Made by a program: the position numbers and the translations under genes. This document shows positions 1 to 8,570 of a stretch of 64,000 bases of DNA, piece by piece (the first letter of the stretch is position 1; every line of letters starts with the position of its first letter). The stretch spans positions 1 through 64,000 of the forward strand of contig NZ_SDWW01000005.1 of assembly GCF_004168625.1 (NCBI RefSeq). The letters run 5' to 3'. Under the pieces are notes generated by a model. That model saw nothing but the letters and a program-made list of their open reading frames with translations, ran no database searches and had not been told where the DNA came from. Source of the stretch: Pengzhenrongella frigida (GTDB lineage: Bacteria > Actinomycetota > Actinomycetes > Actinomycetales > Cellulomonadaceae).

Positions 1-241
1 TGTCCAGGGTTCCGGGGGCGGGGTTCGGGCAGGTCCCGCTGCGCAGGTACGCCACATCCGGATCCGGATCCGCACCAGCTGCTCCGGCCGGTGGGGGCGT
101 ATTTCGGTCCACACCGGCGACTTCGTAGGCGTTGCCGTCGGCCTCTCCTGCGATGTCCGGAGCCGCCCAGGCGAGAGCTGTCCAGAGCACCACGCATGCT
201 GCGGATACCGGGCCGAGCAGCAGCCGGGAGCGTCTACCCAT
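1..241 (-). CDS. secreted protein, N-terminal part (runs off window edge)
   Basis: The frame starts with ATG at 241 and is still open at base 1, so only about 80 N-terminal residues are present. Arginines near the N-terminus are followed by a hydrophobic stretch to about residue 27 ending Ala-Trp-Ala-Ala, which looks like a Sec signal peptide with a signal peptidase I site. The exported part begins with a Pro/Ala/Gly-rich linker containing an Asp-Pro repeat. The start overlaps the stop of the upstream lipoprotein gene by 8 bases, so the two are probably co-translated and may act together at the cell surface. I do not recognise the family from this fragment. Confidence 0.75.
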   Translation of the reverse strand, partial: MGRRSRLLLGPVSAACVVLWTALAWAAPDIAGEADGNAYEVAGVDRNTPPPAGAAGADPDPDVAYLRSGTCPNPAPGTLD

Positions 242-1055
242 CGGCCGGGACCTCGTCGACCTGGACCTCGCGGACGATCCAGCCGTTCTCGCCATGCTGG
301 AGGGCGGCCACAAGCGAGAGGGACTTCGATTCGTCGATGCGGTCGACAATCGCGCCGGTGTGATCTCGTTCGATCGAGCTGCCCTGGTCCGCGAGGAGCT
401 CGATCGCGAAACTGCCCGGGGTGTCAGTCGTCGGCCCGTTTCGGGCTGAGCTCACGCTCACCGTCGGTCCTTCGCTGGTGTGGCCGAGGTTCGTCATCTC
501 ACTCACGTTGCCCACGACGCTCGTGCAGAACGCGCAACCGGGATCGCTCATCTTTTGCCACCCCGTGAGGTCGCCGCTGGCGTACACGTACGGGTACAGC
601 GAGATGAAGTACGTGGCGGCGGCGATCGCACCCTCGGCGTCGTCGCGGTCCATCGCCTCGGGCCGGTCGGGGGCCGCGACCGTTGCCGGGCTCGGACTCG
701 CACTCGCACTCGGGCTGGGGATCGGGGGTGGCGTCGTCGGACTGGTGGTCACCGTCGGGCCGGGTCCGCTCGGATTGGAGGCGGCCGGGGCCGGGGCGCC
801 GGTGCAGGCGGCCAGCCCGACCATGAGAGCGCTGGCGACGACGGCGGTCCGCAACCGCAACCGCAGCCGCAACTGCAACCGCAACTGCAACCGCAGCCGC
901 AGCCGTGCTCCCAGGTCGGTCCGCCGCGCGAGACTCCGCTCCGGCCTCGGCAAGCGCTGCGATGTGACCCGCGCCGTGATGGCGTCCGGGACGCATCGGC
1001 TCCCATCGGCCGCGCTGCCCGCGGGTTTCGCGACGTCCCCCCTGCGCTCCGTCAT
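234..1055 (-). CDS. DUF6318-like lipoprotein
   Basis: A 273-residue predicted lipoprotein. A hydrophobic segment ends in the lipobox Leu-Ala-Ala-Cys near residue 84, followed by a Ser/Pro/Thr-rich linker and a C-terminal domain of about 130 residues (start Ala-Ala-Thr-Tyr-Phe) with paired Cys (CAFC). This resembles the actinobacterial DUF6318 family, whose function is unknown. The N-terminal region is unusually long and holds an Arg-Leu/Gln-Leu repeat encoded by a 6-bp DNA repeat. The ATG at 1055 was chosen because a TACGGT -10 box ends 6 bases before it. In-frame TTG codons inside the repeat could give a shorter signal peptide. The secreted-protein gene downstream overlaps its stop. Confidence 0.75.
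   Translation of the reverse strand: MTERRGDVAKPAGSAADGSRCVPDAITARVTSQRLPRPERSLARRTDLGARLRLRLQLRLQLRLRLRLRTAVVASALMVGLAACTGAPAPAASNPSGPGPTVTTSPTTPPPIPSPSASASPSPATVAAPDRPEAMDRDDAEGAIAAATYFISLYPYVYASGDLTGWQKMSDPGCAFCTSVVGNVSEMTNLGHTSEGPTVSVSSARNGPTTDTPGSFAIELLADQGSSIERDHTGAIVDRIDESKSLSLVAALQHGENGWIVREVQVDEVPADG
849..904. repeat. degenerate 6-bp tandem repeat (CCGCAA-type)
   Basis: About nine copies of CCGCAA/CCGCAG/CTGCAA-type hexamers. Read on the minus strand they encode alternating Arg-Leu and Gln-Leu just before the hydrophobic core of the lipoprotein signal peptide. The unit is a multiple of three, so copy-number changes would lengthen or shorten the positively charged region without a frameshift. 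Confidence 0.85.
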
Positions 1056-1061
1056 GGCGCG

Positions 1062-1067
1062 ACCGTA
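1062..1067 (-). promoter_or_regulatory. -10 box of the DUF6318-like gene
   Basis: TACGGT on the minus strand ends 6 bases before the ATG at 1055. A GTGACG -35-like hexamer lies 16 bases upstream at 1084-1089. This geometry predicts a transcript starting at or next to the ATG (leaderless). Confidence 0.55.
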
Positions 1068-1151
1068 GCCGAGATGTCCGGTTCGTCACCGGCTTTCGCG
1101 GCACATGTGGACGGCAGCGGTCGGAGCCTGGGGTTGACGCCCTGCGCCAGA

Positions 1152-2513
1152 TCAGGTTGTGAGCGTGAACGCCGCCTCGGCGAAAGCCACCGTGTGGGCG
1201 TCGACGTCGGCGGCAGTGGTCGCGGGGCTCATCAGCGCCATGTTGTGAAACGGCGTCAGCAGGACGCGCCGGTTGAGGGCCTGCAGATGCAGGTACTGCT
1301 GAAGCGGGAAGTCGTCGGCGGCGGCGGCCTCGGCGCCGTGCCGTGGCGGCGCGAGTGAGAAGGCGTACTCGGCGCGGGCGCCGAGCTGGGTGACGTGCCA
1401 CGGCAGGCCGACGTCGTCCAGGACGACTCGGACCCCCTCGGTCCACCGGGCGGCGAGCGCGATCATGGGCCCGAACGCGTCATCGGTCAAGACCTCCGAG
1501 AGGGTTGCGCGCACGGCGGCCATCGACAACGCATTCCCCGCCAGGGTGCCGCCGATCCCGCCGACGTCGATGTCCTCGAGGTCGATGCCGGCTCCGACCC
1601 GTGCCGCGAGCTCCGCGGTCATCCCGAGGGCCGCAGCGGGGATCCCGCCGCCGATGGTCTTGCCGACGACGACGGCGTCGGGCTCGAGCTCCCACGCCCG
1701 GACGGCGCCGCCCGGTCCGACGCACAGCGTGTGGGTCTCATCGAGGATCAGCACCACCCCGTGCCTGCGGGTCAGGTCGCGCAGTGCCGCGTGGAACCCC
1801 TCCTCGGGCAGTACGATGCCGATGTTCGTCATGGCGGGTTCGGCGAGCACCGCGGCGACGTCTCCGACCGCGAGGGCGGCGGCGAGCGCGGGCAGGTCGT
1901 TGAACGGCACGACGACCGTCGTGTCCCGCAGCGGGGCCGGCGCGCCGATGTTGCCGCGGCGCGCGGCGACGTTCCCGCGGGGGTCCAGGGTCGCGAAGGT
2001 CTCGTCGACGCTGCCGTGGTAGCAGTAGTCGAAGACCAGCACCTTGGGGCGGCCCGTGACCTGGCGGGCGTAGCGGATGAGGTGGCGGTTGGCGTCCGTC
2101 GCCGACAGGGTGAACTGCCATTGCGTGACGGGCGCCGGACCGCGACCGAACCGGCGCGTCAGCTCGGCCGCGACCGGTGCGGCGTCGGCCGTCGGGAGCA
2201 TCGCGGTGATCCCGCGCGACGCCTGCCGCGCGATCGCCGCGACGGTCGCCGCGGGGGAGTGCCCGGTCATGGCGCCGGTGTCGCCGAGGCACAGGTCGGT
2301 GTGCTCGAGGCCGTCCGCGCACACGAACCGTGCCCCGCGAGCCTCGGCGACGTGCACGGGGTAGGCGCCGGGCCACTTCGCCATCCACGACATCGGCACG
2401 CCGAGCGGCATGTGCTCCCGGCCCGCGGCCGCGAGCTCACCGCAGCGGGGGTGGTCGGCGACGAACCGGCGTCGCTCGTCGGCGAGCGCCGCGGCGAGCG
2501 TGTCGCGGTTCAC
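1152..2513 (-). CDS. class III aminotransferase (PLP-dependent)
   Basis: A 453-residue fold-type I PLP enzyme. The Tyr-His-Gly PLP-stacking motif is near residue 165, the cofactor Asp lies in an LDETH motif at about 258, and the Schiff-base Lys is in VVGKTIGGG at about 285. It resembles glutamate-1-semialdehyde aminomutase-like members annotated as aspartate aminotransferase family, not true HemL. The GTG at 2513 was chosen because it lies 13 bases after the gabT stop and the protein then begins like its family; a longer frame from 2591 would overlap gabT. Co-transcription with gabT suggests an amine or omega-amino acid substrate, but the substrate cannot be read from sequence. Confidence 0.85.
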   Translation of the reverse strand: MNRDTLAAALADERRRFVADHPRCGELAAAGREHMPLGVPMSWMAKWPGAYPVHVAEARGARFVCADGLEHTDLCLGDTGAMTGHSPAATVAAIARQASRGITAMLPTADAAPVAAELTRRFGRGPAPVTQWQFTLSATDANRHLIRYARQVTGRPKVLVFDYCYHGSVDETFATLDPRGNVAARRGNIGAPAPLRDTTVVVPFNDLPALAAALAVGDVAAVLAEPAMTNIGIVLPEEGFHAALRDLTRRHGVVLILDETHTLCVGPGGAVRAWELEPDAVVVGKTIGGGIPAAALGMTAELAARVGAGIDLEDIDVGGIGGTLAGNALSMAAVRATLSEVLTDDAFGPMIALAARWTEGVRVVLDDVGLPWHVTQLGARAEYAFSLAPPRHGAEAAAADDFPLQQYLHLQALNRRVLLTPFHNMALMSPATTAADVDAHTVAFAEAAFTLTT

Positions 2514-2526
2514 CGGAGGCACTGGC

Positions 2527-3909
2527 TCAGGACCCGTCGGCCGTGGTCGGCGCCGGGCCGGCGATGACGTCCTCGAGCACGTCCAACGCATCGTCGAGCA
2601 GGTCGTCGCCGATGACGAGCGGTGGGAGGAAGCGCAGCACGTTGCCGAACGTGCCGCAGGTCAGCACGAGCACCCCGCGCTGGGCGCACTCGCGCGCGAT
2701 CCGGGCCGTCTCGGCAGCATCCGGTTCGAGCGTGCCCGGGTGCACCAGCTCGATCGCGAGCATGGCGCCGCGTCCGCGCACCTCGGCGATCTGGGGCGCG
2801 CGGGCCGCGAGGGTAAGCAGCCGCGGAACGAGACGGGCTTCGATCCGGCGGGCGGCCCCGGCGAGGTCGGCGCTCTCGTACATCTCGAGGGTGGCAAGGG
2901 CCGCGGCGCAGGCCACCGGGCTGCCGCCGAACGTGCCCCCGAGCCCGCCGCCGTGCACGGCGTCCATCAGATCGGCGCGGCCCGTCACCGCCGCGAGCGG
3001 GAGCCCGCCGGCGATGCCCTTCGCCATCGTGACGAGGTCCGGCACGACGCCCTCGTGCTCGCACGCGAACATGGCGCCGGTCCGCGCGAAACCGGTCTGG
3101 ACCTCGTCGGCCACGAACACGACGCCGTTCGCGCGGGCCCAGGCGGCGAGCGCGGGCAGGAAGCCCGGGGCGGGAACGATGAAGCCCCCCTCGCCGAGGA
3201 TCGGCTCGATCACGATCGCCGCGACCTGGTCGGCACCCACCTGCTTCTCGATCACGGCGATGGCCCGGGCGGCGGCGTCGGCTCCGCTGATGGCCACCGG
3301 CTCGCGCAGGGGGTACGACGCCGGGGCCCGGTAGACCTCGCCCGCGAAGGGCCCGAAACCGGTCTTGTACGGCATGGCCTTGGCCGTCATCGCCATCGTC
3401 AGGTTCGTGCGGCCGTGGTAGGCGTGGTCGAAGACGACCACGGCGTCGCGACCGGTCGCGCGCCGCGCGATCTTCACGGCGTTCTCGACGGCCTCCGCGC
3501 CCGAGTTGACCAGCACCGTCCGCTTCTCATGGTCGCCCGGGGAGAGTCGCGCGAGGGCTTCGCAGACCGCCACGTACCCCTCGTACGGCGCGATCATGAA
3601 GCACGTGTGCGTGAAGTCCGCGGCCTGCGCGGCGACGGCAGCGACGACGGCCGGCGCAGCGTTGCCCACGGAGGTCACCGCGATGCCGGAGCCGAGGTCG
3701 ATGAACGTGTTCCCGTCGACGTCCTCGACCACTCCGCCACCCGCGCGCGCGACGTACACCGGCAGCGAGCTCGTGACCCCGGCGGCGACGACGGCCGCCC
3801 GGCGCTCGGCGAGCGCGCGCGAGCGGGGCCCCGGCACGGCCGTCACCAGCCGTCGGTGCTGGGGGAGGTCCGGACGCACGAGGGGATGGGTGGCGGAATC
3901 GGCTGTCAT
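2527..3909 (-). CDS. gabT: 4-aminobutyrate aminotransferase
   Basis: GabT transfers the amino group of 4-aminobutyrate to 2-oxoglutarate, giving succinate semialdehyde and glutamate. The 460 residues are full length for the family. [12 protein letters not shown] is at about 135-146, the Tyr-His-Gly motif at 164-166, ADEVQTGF at 267-274 (Asp268) and the PLP Lys297 in [10 protein letters not shown]. It is the first gene of a two-gene transcript with a second class III aminotransferase. A succinate-semialdehyde dehydrogenase that could use its product lies 25 kb away at 28541-30013. A TAGGTT -10 box 6 bases before the ATG at 3909 supports this start. Confidence 0.93.
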   Translation of the reverse strand: MTADSATHPLVRPDLPQHRRLVTAVPGPRSRALAERRAAVVAAGVTSSLPVYVARAGGGVVEDVDGNTFIDLGSGIAVTSVGNAAPAVVAAVAAQAADFTHTCFMIAPYEGYVAVCEALARLSPGDHEKRTVLVNSGAEAVENAVKIARRATGRDAVVVFDHAYHGRTNLTMAMTAKAMPYKTGFGPFAGEVYRAPASYPLREPVAISGADAAARAIAVIEKQVGADQVAAIVIEPILGEGGFIVPAPGFLPALAAWARANGVVFVADEVQTGFARTGAMFACEHEGVVPDLVTMAKGIAGGLPLAAVTGRADLMDAVHGGGLGGTFGGSPVACAAALATLEMYESADLAGAARRIEARLVPRLLTLAARAPQIAEVRGRGAMLAIELVHPGTLEPDAAETARIARECAQRGVLVLTCGTFGNVLRFLPPLVIGDDLLDDALDVLEDVIAGPAPTTADGS

Positions 3910-3915
3910 GTCCCG

Positions 3916-3921
3916 AACCTA
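3916..3921 (-). promoter_or_regulatory. -10 box of gabT
   Basis: TAGGTT on the minus strand ends 6 bases before the gabT ATG, the spacing expected for a leaderless transcript. No convincing -35 box was seen. Confidence 0.55.
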
Positions 3922-4102
3922 CCGGTGGATTCCGCGCATTGGGAGCCCTGGCGCGACGGAATACGTGGCGCCCGCCCGCGCGGTCCGAGGGGCGGGGCGC
4001 GATAGTCCGGAGGTCGGCATCCAGCGAATTGCCAGCCTCTCGGGGGATGATGGTTCTCCTTGTACTGCGCGGCACCCTGCGCCCGCACGGATCGGAGAAC
4101 TG

Positions 4103-5410
4103 ATGGCCTACCTGGTGGGCGTGCTCGTCATGGTCGGGGGGCTGCTGCTGTCGATCGCGCTGCACGAGGTCGGGCACATGGTGCCCGCGAAGCGGTTCGG
4201 CGTGCGCGTCAGCCAATACATGGTCGGGTTCGGTCCGACGCTCTGGTCACGCACCCGGGGGGAGACCGAGTACGGCCTCAAGGCGATCCCGCTCGGCGGG
4301 TACGTGCGGTTCGTGGGGATGTACCCGACGCCCGACGCGGTGGGGAACCCGCCCGTCCGCGGCTGGTTCAGCCGGGTCGCCCAGGACGCCCGCGAGGCCA
4401 GCAGCGAGGAGATCCACCCCGGGGAGGACCAGCGCGCGTTCTACCGCCTGTCCGCCCCCAAGAAGCTGGTCGTGATGCTCGGCGGGCCGGTGATGAACCT
4501 CGTGATCGCCACCGTGCTCCTCGGCGTCGTCCTGGTGGGGTTCGGCATCCCGACCGCCACCTCGACCGTCTCCCTCGTCACGCCGTGCGTACCCGCCTCC
4601 GGGGCGCAGGAGTGCACCGACGCGGACCCGCAGTCCCCGGCCGCCGCGGCCGGCTTCGAGACGGGCGACGTCATCACCTCGTTCGACGGCGTGACCGTCG
4701 ATTCCTGGACGCAGCTCTCCGGCCTCATCCGCGCGTCCGGCGGTGACATGGTCCAGGTCGTGGTCGAGCGCGCCGACACCGAGCAGACCCTGACCGTGAG
4801 CCCGGCGCTGCTGGAGCGGCCCGTGGTCGACGCGGACGGCGTCGCGGTCGTGGACGCCGATGGCACCGCGCGCACGGAGCCGGCCGGCTACCTCGGGATC
4901 GGTCCGGAGTTCGCCCTGCAACGCCAGCCCCTGTCCGCGATCCCGGAGTCCGTCGGCGAGGCCGTGGTCGGGACGGCCGCGGTGGTCATCGCCCTGCCCG
5001 CACGCGTCGTCGACGTCGCGCAGGCGGCCTTCGGGTCCGAGGAGCGGTCGCAGGACTCGATCATCGGGCCGGTCGGCATCGGCCGGATCGCGGGTGAGGT
5101 GGCCGAGGACGGCGGCGGCGACTTCGGCCTCACCGGGCAGGTCCTGACGATGCTCAGCCTGCTCGCGTCCCTCAACATCGCGCTGTTCGTGTTCAACCTG
5201 ATTCCCCTGCTCCCGCTCGACGGTGGCCACGTCGCCGGGGCGCTCTGGGAAGGTGCCCGCCGCCAGGTCGCGAAGGTGCGCGGGCTGCCGCGACCGCGTC
5301 CGGTCGACGTCGCCCGGATGATGCCGCTGGCCTACGGAGTGTTCGTCCTCCTCACCGGCGTCGGCGTGCTGCTGATCTACGCCGACATCGTGCGTCCGGT
5401 CACACTGTGA
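4103..5410 (+). CDS. rip1: site-2 intramembrane zinc metalloprotease (M50, Rip1/RseP type)
   Basis: A 435-residue membrane protease of the RseP/Rip1 family, which cleaves membrane-bound anti-sigma factors. The zinc motif HEVGH is at residues 21-25 inside the first membrane segment, a PDZ-like region lies in the middle, and the second active-site motif LPLDGG places the third zinc ligand at Asp373. Hydrophobic segments flank both motifs. ATG at 4103 has GGAGA 4-8 bases upstream; the frame extends further upstream but without family-like sequence. It is followed after 34 bases by ispG. The usual actinobacterial upstream neighbour dxr is absent here. Confidence 0.95.
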   Translation: MAYLVGVLVMVGGLLLSIALHEVGHMVPAKRFGVRVSQYMVGFGPTLWSRTRGETEYGLKAIPLGGYVRFVGMYPTPDAVGNPPVRGWFSRVAQDAREASSEEIHPGEDQRAFYRLSAPKKLVVMLGGPVMNLVIATVLLGVVLVGFGIPTATSTVSLVTPCVPASGAQECTDADPQSPAAAAGFETGDVITSFDGVTVDSWTQLSGLIRASGGDMVQVVVERADTEQTLTVSPALLERPVVDADGVAVVDADGTARTEPAGYLGIGPEFALQRQPLSAIPESVGEAVVGTAAVVIALPARVVDVAQAAFGSEERSQDSIIGPVGIGRIAGEVAEDGGGDFGLTGQVLTMLSLLASLNIALFVFNLIPLLPLDGGHVAGALWEGARRQVAKVRGLPRPRPVDVARMMPLAYGVFVLLTGVGVLLIYADIVRPVTL

Positions 5411-5444
5411 GGGTTCTGCAGACCCGAGGAGGGATACTGACCCG

Positions 5445-6599
5445 GTGAGCATCCCGATCAGTTTGGGTATGCCGGAGGCGCCAGCCCCGGTCTTGGCCCC
5501 CCGCCGACCCACCCGCAAGATCAAGGTCGGCAAGATCGACGTCGGCGGCGACGCCCCCGTCAGCGTGCAGTCCATGTGCACCACGCAGACCACCGACATC
5601 AACGCGACCCTGCAGCAGATCGCCGAGCTGACCGCCGCCGGCTGCGACATCGTGCGCGTCGCCGTGCCGACGCAGGACGACGCCGACGCGCTGGCGACCA
5701 TCGCCCGCAAGTCGCAGCTCCCCGTGATCGCGGACATCCACTTCCAGCCGAAGTACGTCTTCACCGCGATCGACGCGGGCTGCGCGGCCGTCCGGGTCAA
5801 CCCGGGCAACATCCGCAAGTTCGACGACCAGGTCAAGCAGATCGCGAAGGCCGCGTCCGACGCCGGCGTGTCGATCCGGATCGGCGTCAACGCCGGCTCG
5901 CTGGACCCGCGCCTGATGGCGAAGTACGGCAAGGCCACCCCCGAGGCGCTGGTCGAGTCCGCCGTCTGGGAGGCGTCCCTCTTCGAGGAGCACGGCTTCC
6001 ACGACTTCAAGATCTCCGTCAAGCACAACGACCCCGTGATCATGGTGCGCGCCTACGAGCTGCTCTCCGAGCAGGGCGACTGGCCGCTGCACCTCGGCGT
6101 CACCGAGGCCGGTCCGGCGTTCCAGGGCACGATCAAGTCCGCGACGGCGTTCGGCGCGCTGCTCAGCAAGGGCATCGGCGACACCATCCGGGTCTCCCTG
6201 TCCGCGCCTCCGGTCGAAGAGGTCAAGGTCGGGATCCAGATCCTGCAGTCGCTCAACCTGCGGCCCCGCAAGCTCGAGATCGTCTCGTGCCCGTCGTGCG
6301 GTCGGGCCCAGGTCGACGTCTACTCCCTCGCCGAGCGCGTCACCGCCGGCCTCGAGGGGCTCGAGGTGCCGCTGCGCGTCGCCGTCATGGGCTGCGTCGT
6401 CAACGGTCCCGGCGAGGCGCGCGAGGCCGACCTCGGAGTGGCGTCGGGTAACGGCAAGGGTCAGATCTTCGTCCGGGGGGTGGTCGTCAAGACCGTCCCC
6501 GAGGCGATGATCGTCGAGACCCTGATCGAGGAGGCGATGCGCCTCGCTGAGTCGATGGAGCCGGTCGCGAACGCGGGGCCGGTCGTCACCGTCTCCTGA
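5445..6599 (+). CDS. ispG: 4-hydroxy-3-methylbut-2-en-1-yl diphosphate synthase (flavodoxin/ferredoxin)
   Basis: IspG (GcpE) converts 2-C-methyl-D-erythritol 2,4-cyclodiphosphate to HMBPP in the MEP isoprenoid pathway. The 384 residues match the bacterial two-domain form: an N-terminal TIM barrel and a C-terminal [4Fe-4S] domain. The cluster ligands are Cys282 and Cys285 (SCPSCG), Cys317 ([10 protein letters not shown]) and Glu324. The GTG start at 5445 has GAGGAGGG about 12 bases upstream. It is very likely co-transcribed with rip1. Confidence 0.97.
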   Translation: MSIPISLGMPEAPAPVLAPRRPTRKIKVGKIDVGGDAPVSVQSMCTTQTTDINATLQQIAELTAAGCDIVRVAVPTQDDADALATIARKSQLPVIADIHFQPKYVFTAIDAGCAAVRVNPGNIRKFDDQVKQIAKAASDAGVSIRIGVNAGSLDPRLMAKYGKATPEALVESAVWEASLFEEHGFHDFKISVKHNDPVIMVRAYELLSEQGDWPLHLGVTEAGPAFQGTIKSATAFGALLSKGIGDTIRVSLSAPPVEEVKVGIQILQSLNLRPRKLEIVSCPSCGRAQVDVYSLAERVTAGLEGLEVPLRVAVMGCVVNGPGEAREADLGVASGNGKGQIFVRGVVVKTVPEAMIVETLIEEAMRLAESMEPVANAGPVVTVS

Positions 6600-6697
6600 T
6601 TCCTGGCCCCTGCCTGACCACTTCGAGGCCCCCGCGCCGGGGAAATCCGGACGAAACACACAGGTGGGGATAAGGGTGGGCTGACCAGGCCATGGTG

Positions 6698-6703
6698 CAC
6701 AAT
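6698..6703 (+). promoter_or_regulatory. possible -10 box of the DUF4081-type acetyltransferase
   Basis: CACAAT ends 6 bases before the ATG at 6710, a leaderless arrangement that favours this ATG over the one at 6692. The match to TAnnnT is partial. Confidence 0.35.
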
Positions 6704-6709
6704 CGTTCC

Positions 6710-7597
6710 ATGGGACGCTGGCGCGAGGCCACGCTCGACGCAACCGCAACCGGTGGACGCATGCTCCACGACGCGGACCTGCCGGCAGCGGCGAAACTCT
6801 GCGCCCGGTTGCCGGTGGAGTCGGTGCTCGCAGCCAACCGGATCGACGCAGTCCTGCGGTCCGGCCTGAGCACCTCCGGCGGTCAGCTGTGGGGGTTCGA
6901 GACCGATGGCGAGCTCCGAGCCGTGTGCTGGGCCGGCGCGAACCTCGTCCCCGTCGTGCCCCCGGGCGCCGAGAGCGCGCTCGACGCGTTCGCCGCGCTC
7001 GCCCGTGCGCAAGGACGCCGCTGCTCCTCGATCGTGGGGGAGTCCGGCGCCGCGCTCGGGCTGTGGGCCCGGCTGTCCCCGGTCTGGTCGCGTCCGCGGG
7101 AGATCCGGGCGAACCAGCCCTCGCTCGCGATCGACCACGAGCCCCTGGTCGAGCCCGACCCGTTCGTGCGGCGCTCCCTGGCGGCCGAGTACGACCTCAT
7201 CCTGCCGGCGTGCGTGCAGATGTTCACCGAGGAGGTCGGCTACTCGCCGGCGTCGGGCGTGAACGGCCCGTACGAGACCAGGGTGCGCTCGCTCATCGCC
7301 GAGGATCGCTCGTTCGTCCGCTTCGTGCGGGGGACCGACGGGGTCGAGGTGGCCTTCAAGGCCGAGCTCGGCGCGGTCGCCGGCGGGGTGGCGCAGGTCC
7401 AGGGGGTCTGGGTGGCCCCGGCGCTCCGCGGCCGCGGGCTCTCCGAGCAGGGGATGGCCGCGGTGGTCGCGATGACCCGGGCCGACGTCGCGCCGACCGT
7501 CTCGCTGTACGTCAACGACTACAACACCCGGGCGTTGGCCGCGTACTTCCGGGTCGGTTTCCGTCAGGTCGGGACGTTCGCCACGGTGCTGTTCTAG
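6710..7597 (+). CDS. GNAT acetyltransferase with DUF4081-like N-terminal domain
   Basis: A 295-residue protein. The N-terminal half (about 20-130) resembles DUF4081, and the C-terminal half is a GNAT fold with the acetyl-CoA motif VWVAPALRGRGLSEQG (about 230-245) and a late NDYNTRALAAYFRVGF motif. GNAT enzymes acetylate amines on small molecules or proteins; the substrate is unknown. Its position after rip1-ispG is conserved in actinobacteria (Mycobacterium tuberculosis Rv2867c sits beside gcpE). ATG 6710 was chosen over 6692 because homologues begin close to Met-Gly and a -10-like box is well placed. A 13-bp direct repeat overlaps the stop. Confidence 0.88.
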   Translation: MGRWREATLDATATGGRMLHDADLPAAAKLCARLPVESVLAANRIDAVLRSGLSTSGGQLWGFETDGELRAVCWAGANLVPVVPPGAESALDAFAALARAQGRRCSSIVGESGAALGLWARLSPVWSRPREIRANQPSLAIDHEPLVEPDPFVRRSLAAEYDLILPACVQMFTEEVGYSPASGVNGPYETRVRSLIAEDRSFVRFVRGTDGVEVAFKAELGAVAGGVAQVQGVWVAPALRGRGLSEQGMAAVVAMTRADVAPTVSLYVNDYNTRALAAYFRVGFRQVGTFATVLF

Positions 7598-7613
7598 ACC
7601 CGGTGCTGTTCTA
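7584..7613. repeat. 13-bp direct repeat over the end of the acetyltransferase gene
   Basis: CGGTGCTGTTCTA occurs at 7584-7596 and 7601-7613. The first copy includes most of the stop codon region, and the second fills the short gap before the convergent glycosylase gene. It looks like a small local duplication. Confidence 0.85.
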
Positions 7614-7616
7614 TCC

Positions 7617-8507
7617 CTACCGGAGCAGGCGGGACAGGCGCCGGTCGGCGAGCGGGTGTCCGCCGGTCTGGCAGGTGGGGCAGTACTGCAGGGTCGAGTC
7701 GGCGAACGCGACCTCGTGCACGGTGTCACCGCACGGCACGCCGTCCCAGCCGGGGCACGGCTGACCGGTGCGGGCGTGCACGCGCATCCCGCGGCGCTTG
7801 GCGTCCTTGAGCTCAGCGGCCGGCTTGCCCGACGACGCCACCACCGCGTCGGTGAGCACCTCGACGATCGCGTCGTGCAGGAGCGCCGTCCGGGCCGGGT
7901 CGAACGTGCGGGTGAGCGCGAACGGGCTGAGCCGGGCGGCGTGCAGGATCTCGTCCGAGTAGGCGTTGCCGATCCCCGCGATCATCGACTGGTCCCGCAG
8001 GAGGCCCTTGATCTGCTGGTTGCGGGCGGTCAGGAGCTCGCCGAGCCGCGCGGCGGTGAACTCGGGACCGAGCGGCTCCACGCCGAGGGTCGCGATCGCG
8101 CGGATCGCGTGCGGGTCGTCGACCACATGGACAGCGAGACGCTTGCGGGTGCCGGCCTCGGTGAGGTCGAAACCGGCGTCGTCGGCCAGGCGCACCCGCA
8201 GCGCGAGCGGTGACTTGCCCGGCCGGACCGGCGTCGCGGGCACGTGGTCGTGCCAGCGCACCCAGCCCGCCCGGGCCAGGTGGAACACCAGGTGCGGGCC
8301 CGGGTCCCCGGGCGGGCCGGTGGACGCGTCGAGCCACTTGCCGTGCCGCGCCACCCCGGTGACGGGACGTCCGACGAGGTCGGCCAGCGCCGGGGAGTAC
8401 GTCTTGAGCGCGCTGATCGAACCGAGGTCCGCGGCGCTGATGACACGACCGGTGGTTTGCTCGCGCAGGAACCGCGCGAGCGCCTCGACCTCGGGAAGCT
8501 CCGGCAT
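7617..8507 (-). CDS. Fpg/Nei family DNA glycosylase
   Basis: A 296-residue base-excision repair glycosylase/AP lyase. It starts MPELPEVE, giving the catalytic Pro2 and Glu3, with a conserved Lys57 in RHGKWLD, a helix-two-turn-helix region around 170-200 ([13 protein letters not shown]) and a C-terminal zinc finger. The finger reads C-x7-C-x16-C-x2-C, so the first pair is wider than the usual C-x2-C. The ATG at 8507 must be the start because Pro2 must follow the initiator Met; the frame extends six codons upstream. It acts on oxidised bases; whether it prefers 8-oxoguanine or pyrimidine lesions is not clear from sequence. Confidence 0.93.
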   Translation of the reverse strand: MPELPEVEALARFLREQTTGRVISAADLGSISALKTYSPALADLVGRPVTGVARHGKWLDASTGPPGDPGPHLVFHLARAGWVRWHDHVPATPVRPGKSPLALRVRLADDAGFDLTEAGTRKRLAVHVVDDPHAIRAIATLGVEPLGPEFTAARLGELLTARNQQIKGLLRDQSMIAGIGNAYSDEILHAARLSPFALTRTFDPARTALLHDAIVEVLTDAVVASSGKPAAELKDAKRRGMRVHARTGQPCPGWDGVPCGDTVHEVAFADSTLQYCPTCQTGGHPLADRRLSRLLR

Positions 8508-8513
8508 CCCCCC

Positions 8514-8519
8514 ATCGTG
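8514..8519 (-). promoter_or_regulatory. possible -10 box of the Fpg/Nei gene
   Basis: CACGAT on the minus strand ends 6 bases before the ATG at 8507, with a run of six G between. Partial consensus, same leaderless geometry as its neighbours. Confidence 0.3.
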
Positions 8520-8557
8520 GCGCACCGGGGGCGGGAAGCCCCACCCGGCACGGCCAC

Positions 8558-8563
8558 TAGGCT
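8558..8563 (+). promoter_or_regulatory. -10 box of proS
   Basis: TAGGCT ends 7 bases before the proS ATG at 8571, and no ribosome binding site lies between, so a leaderless transcript is predicted. It faces the divergent glycosylase promoter about 40 bases away. Confidence 0.6.
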
Positions 8564-8570
8564 GGCCCCC

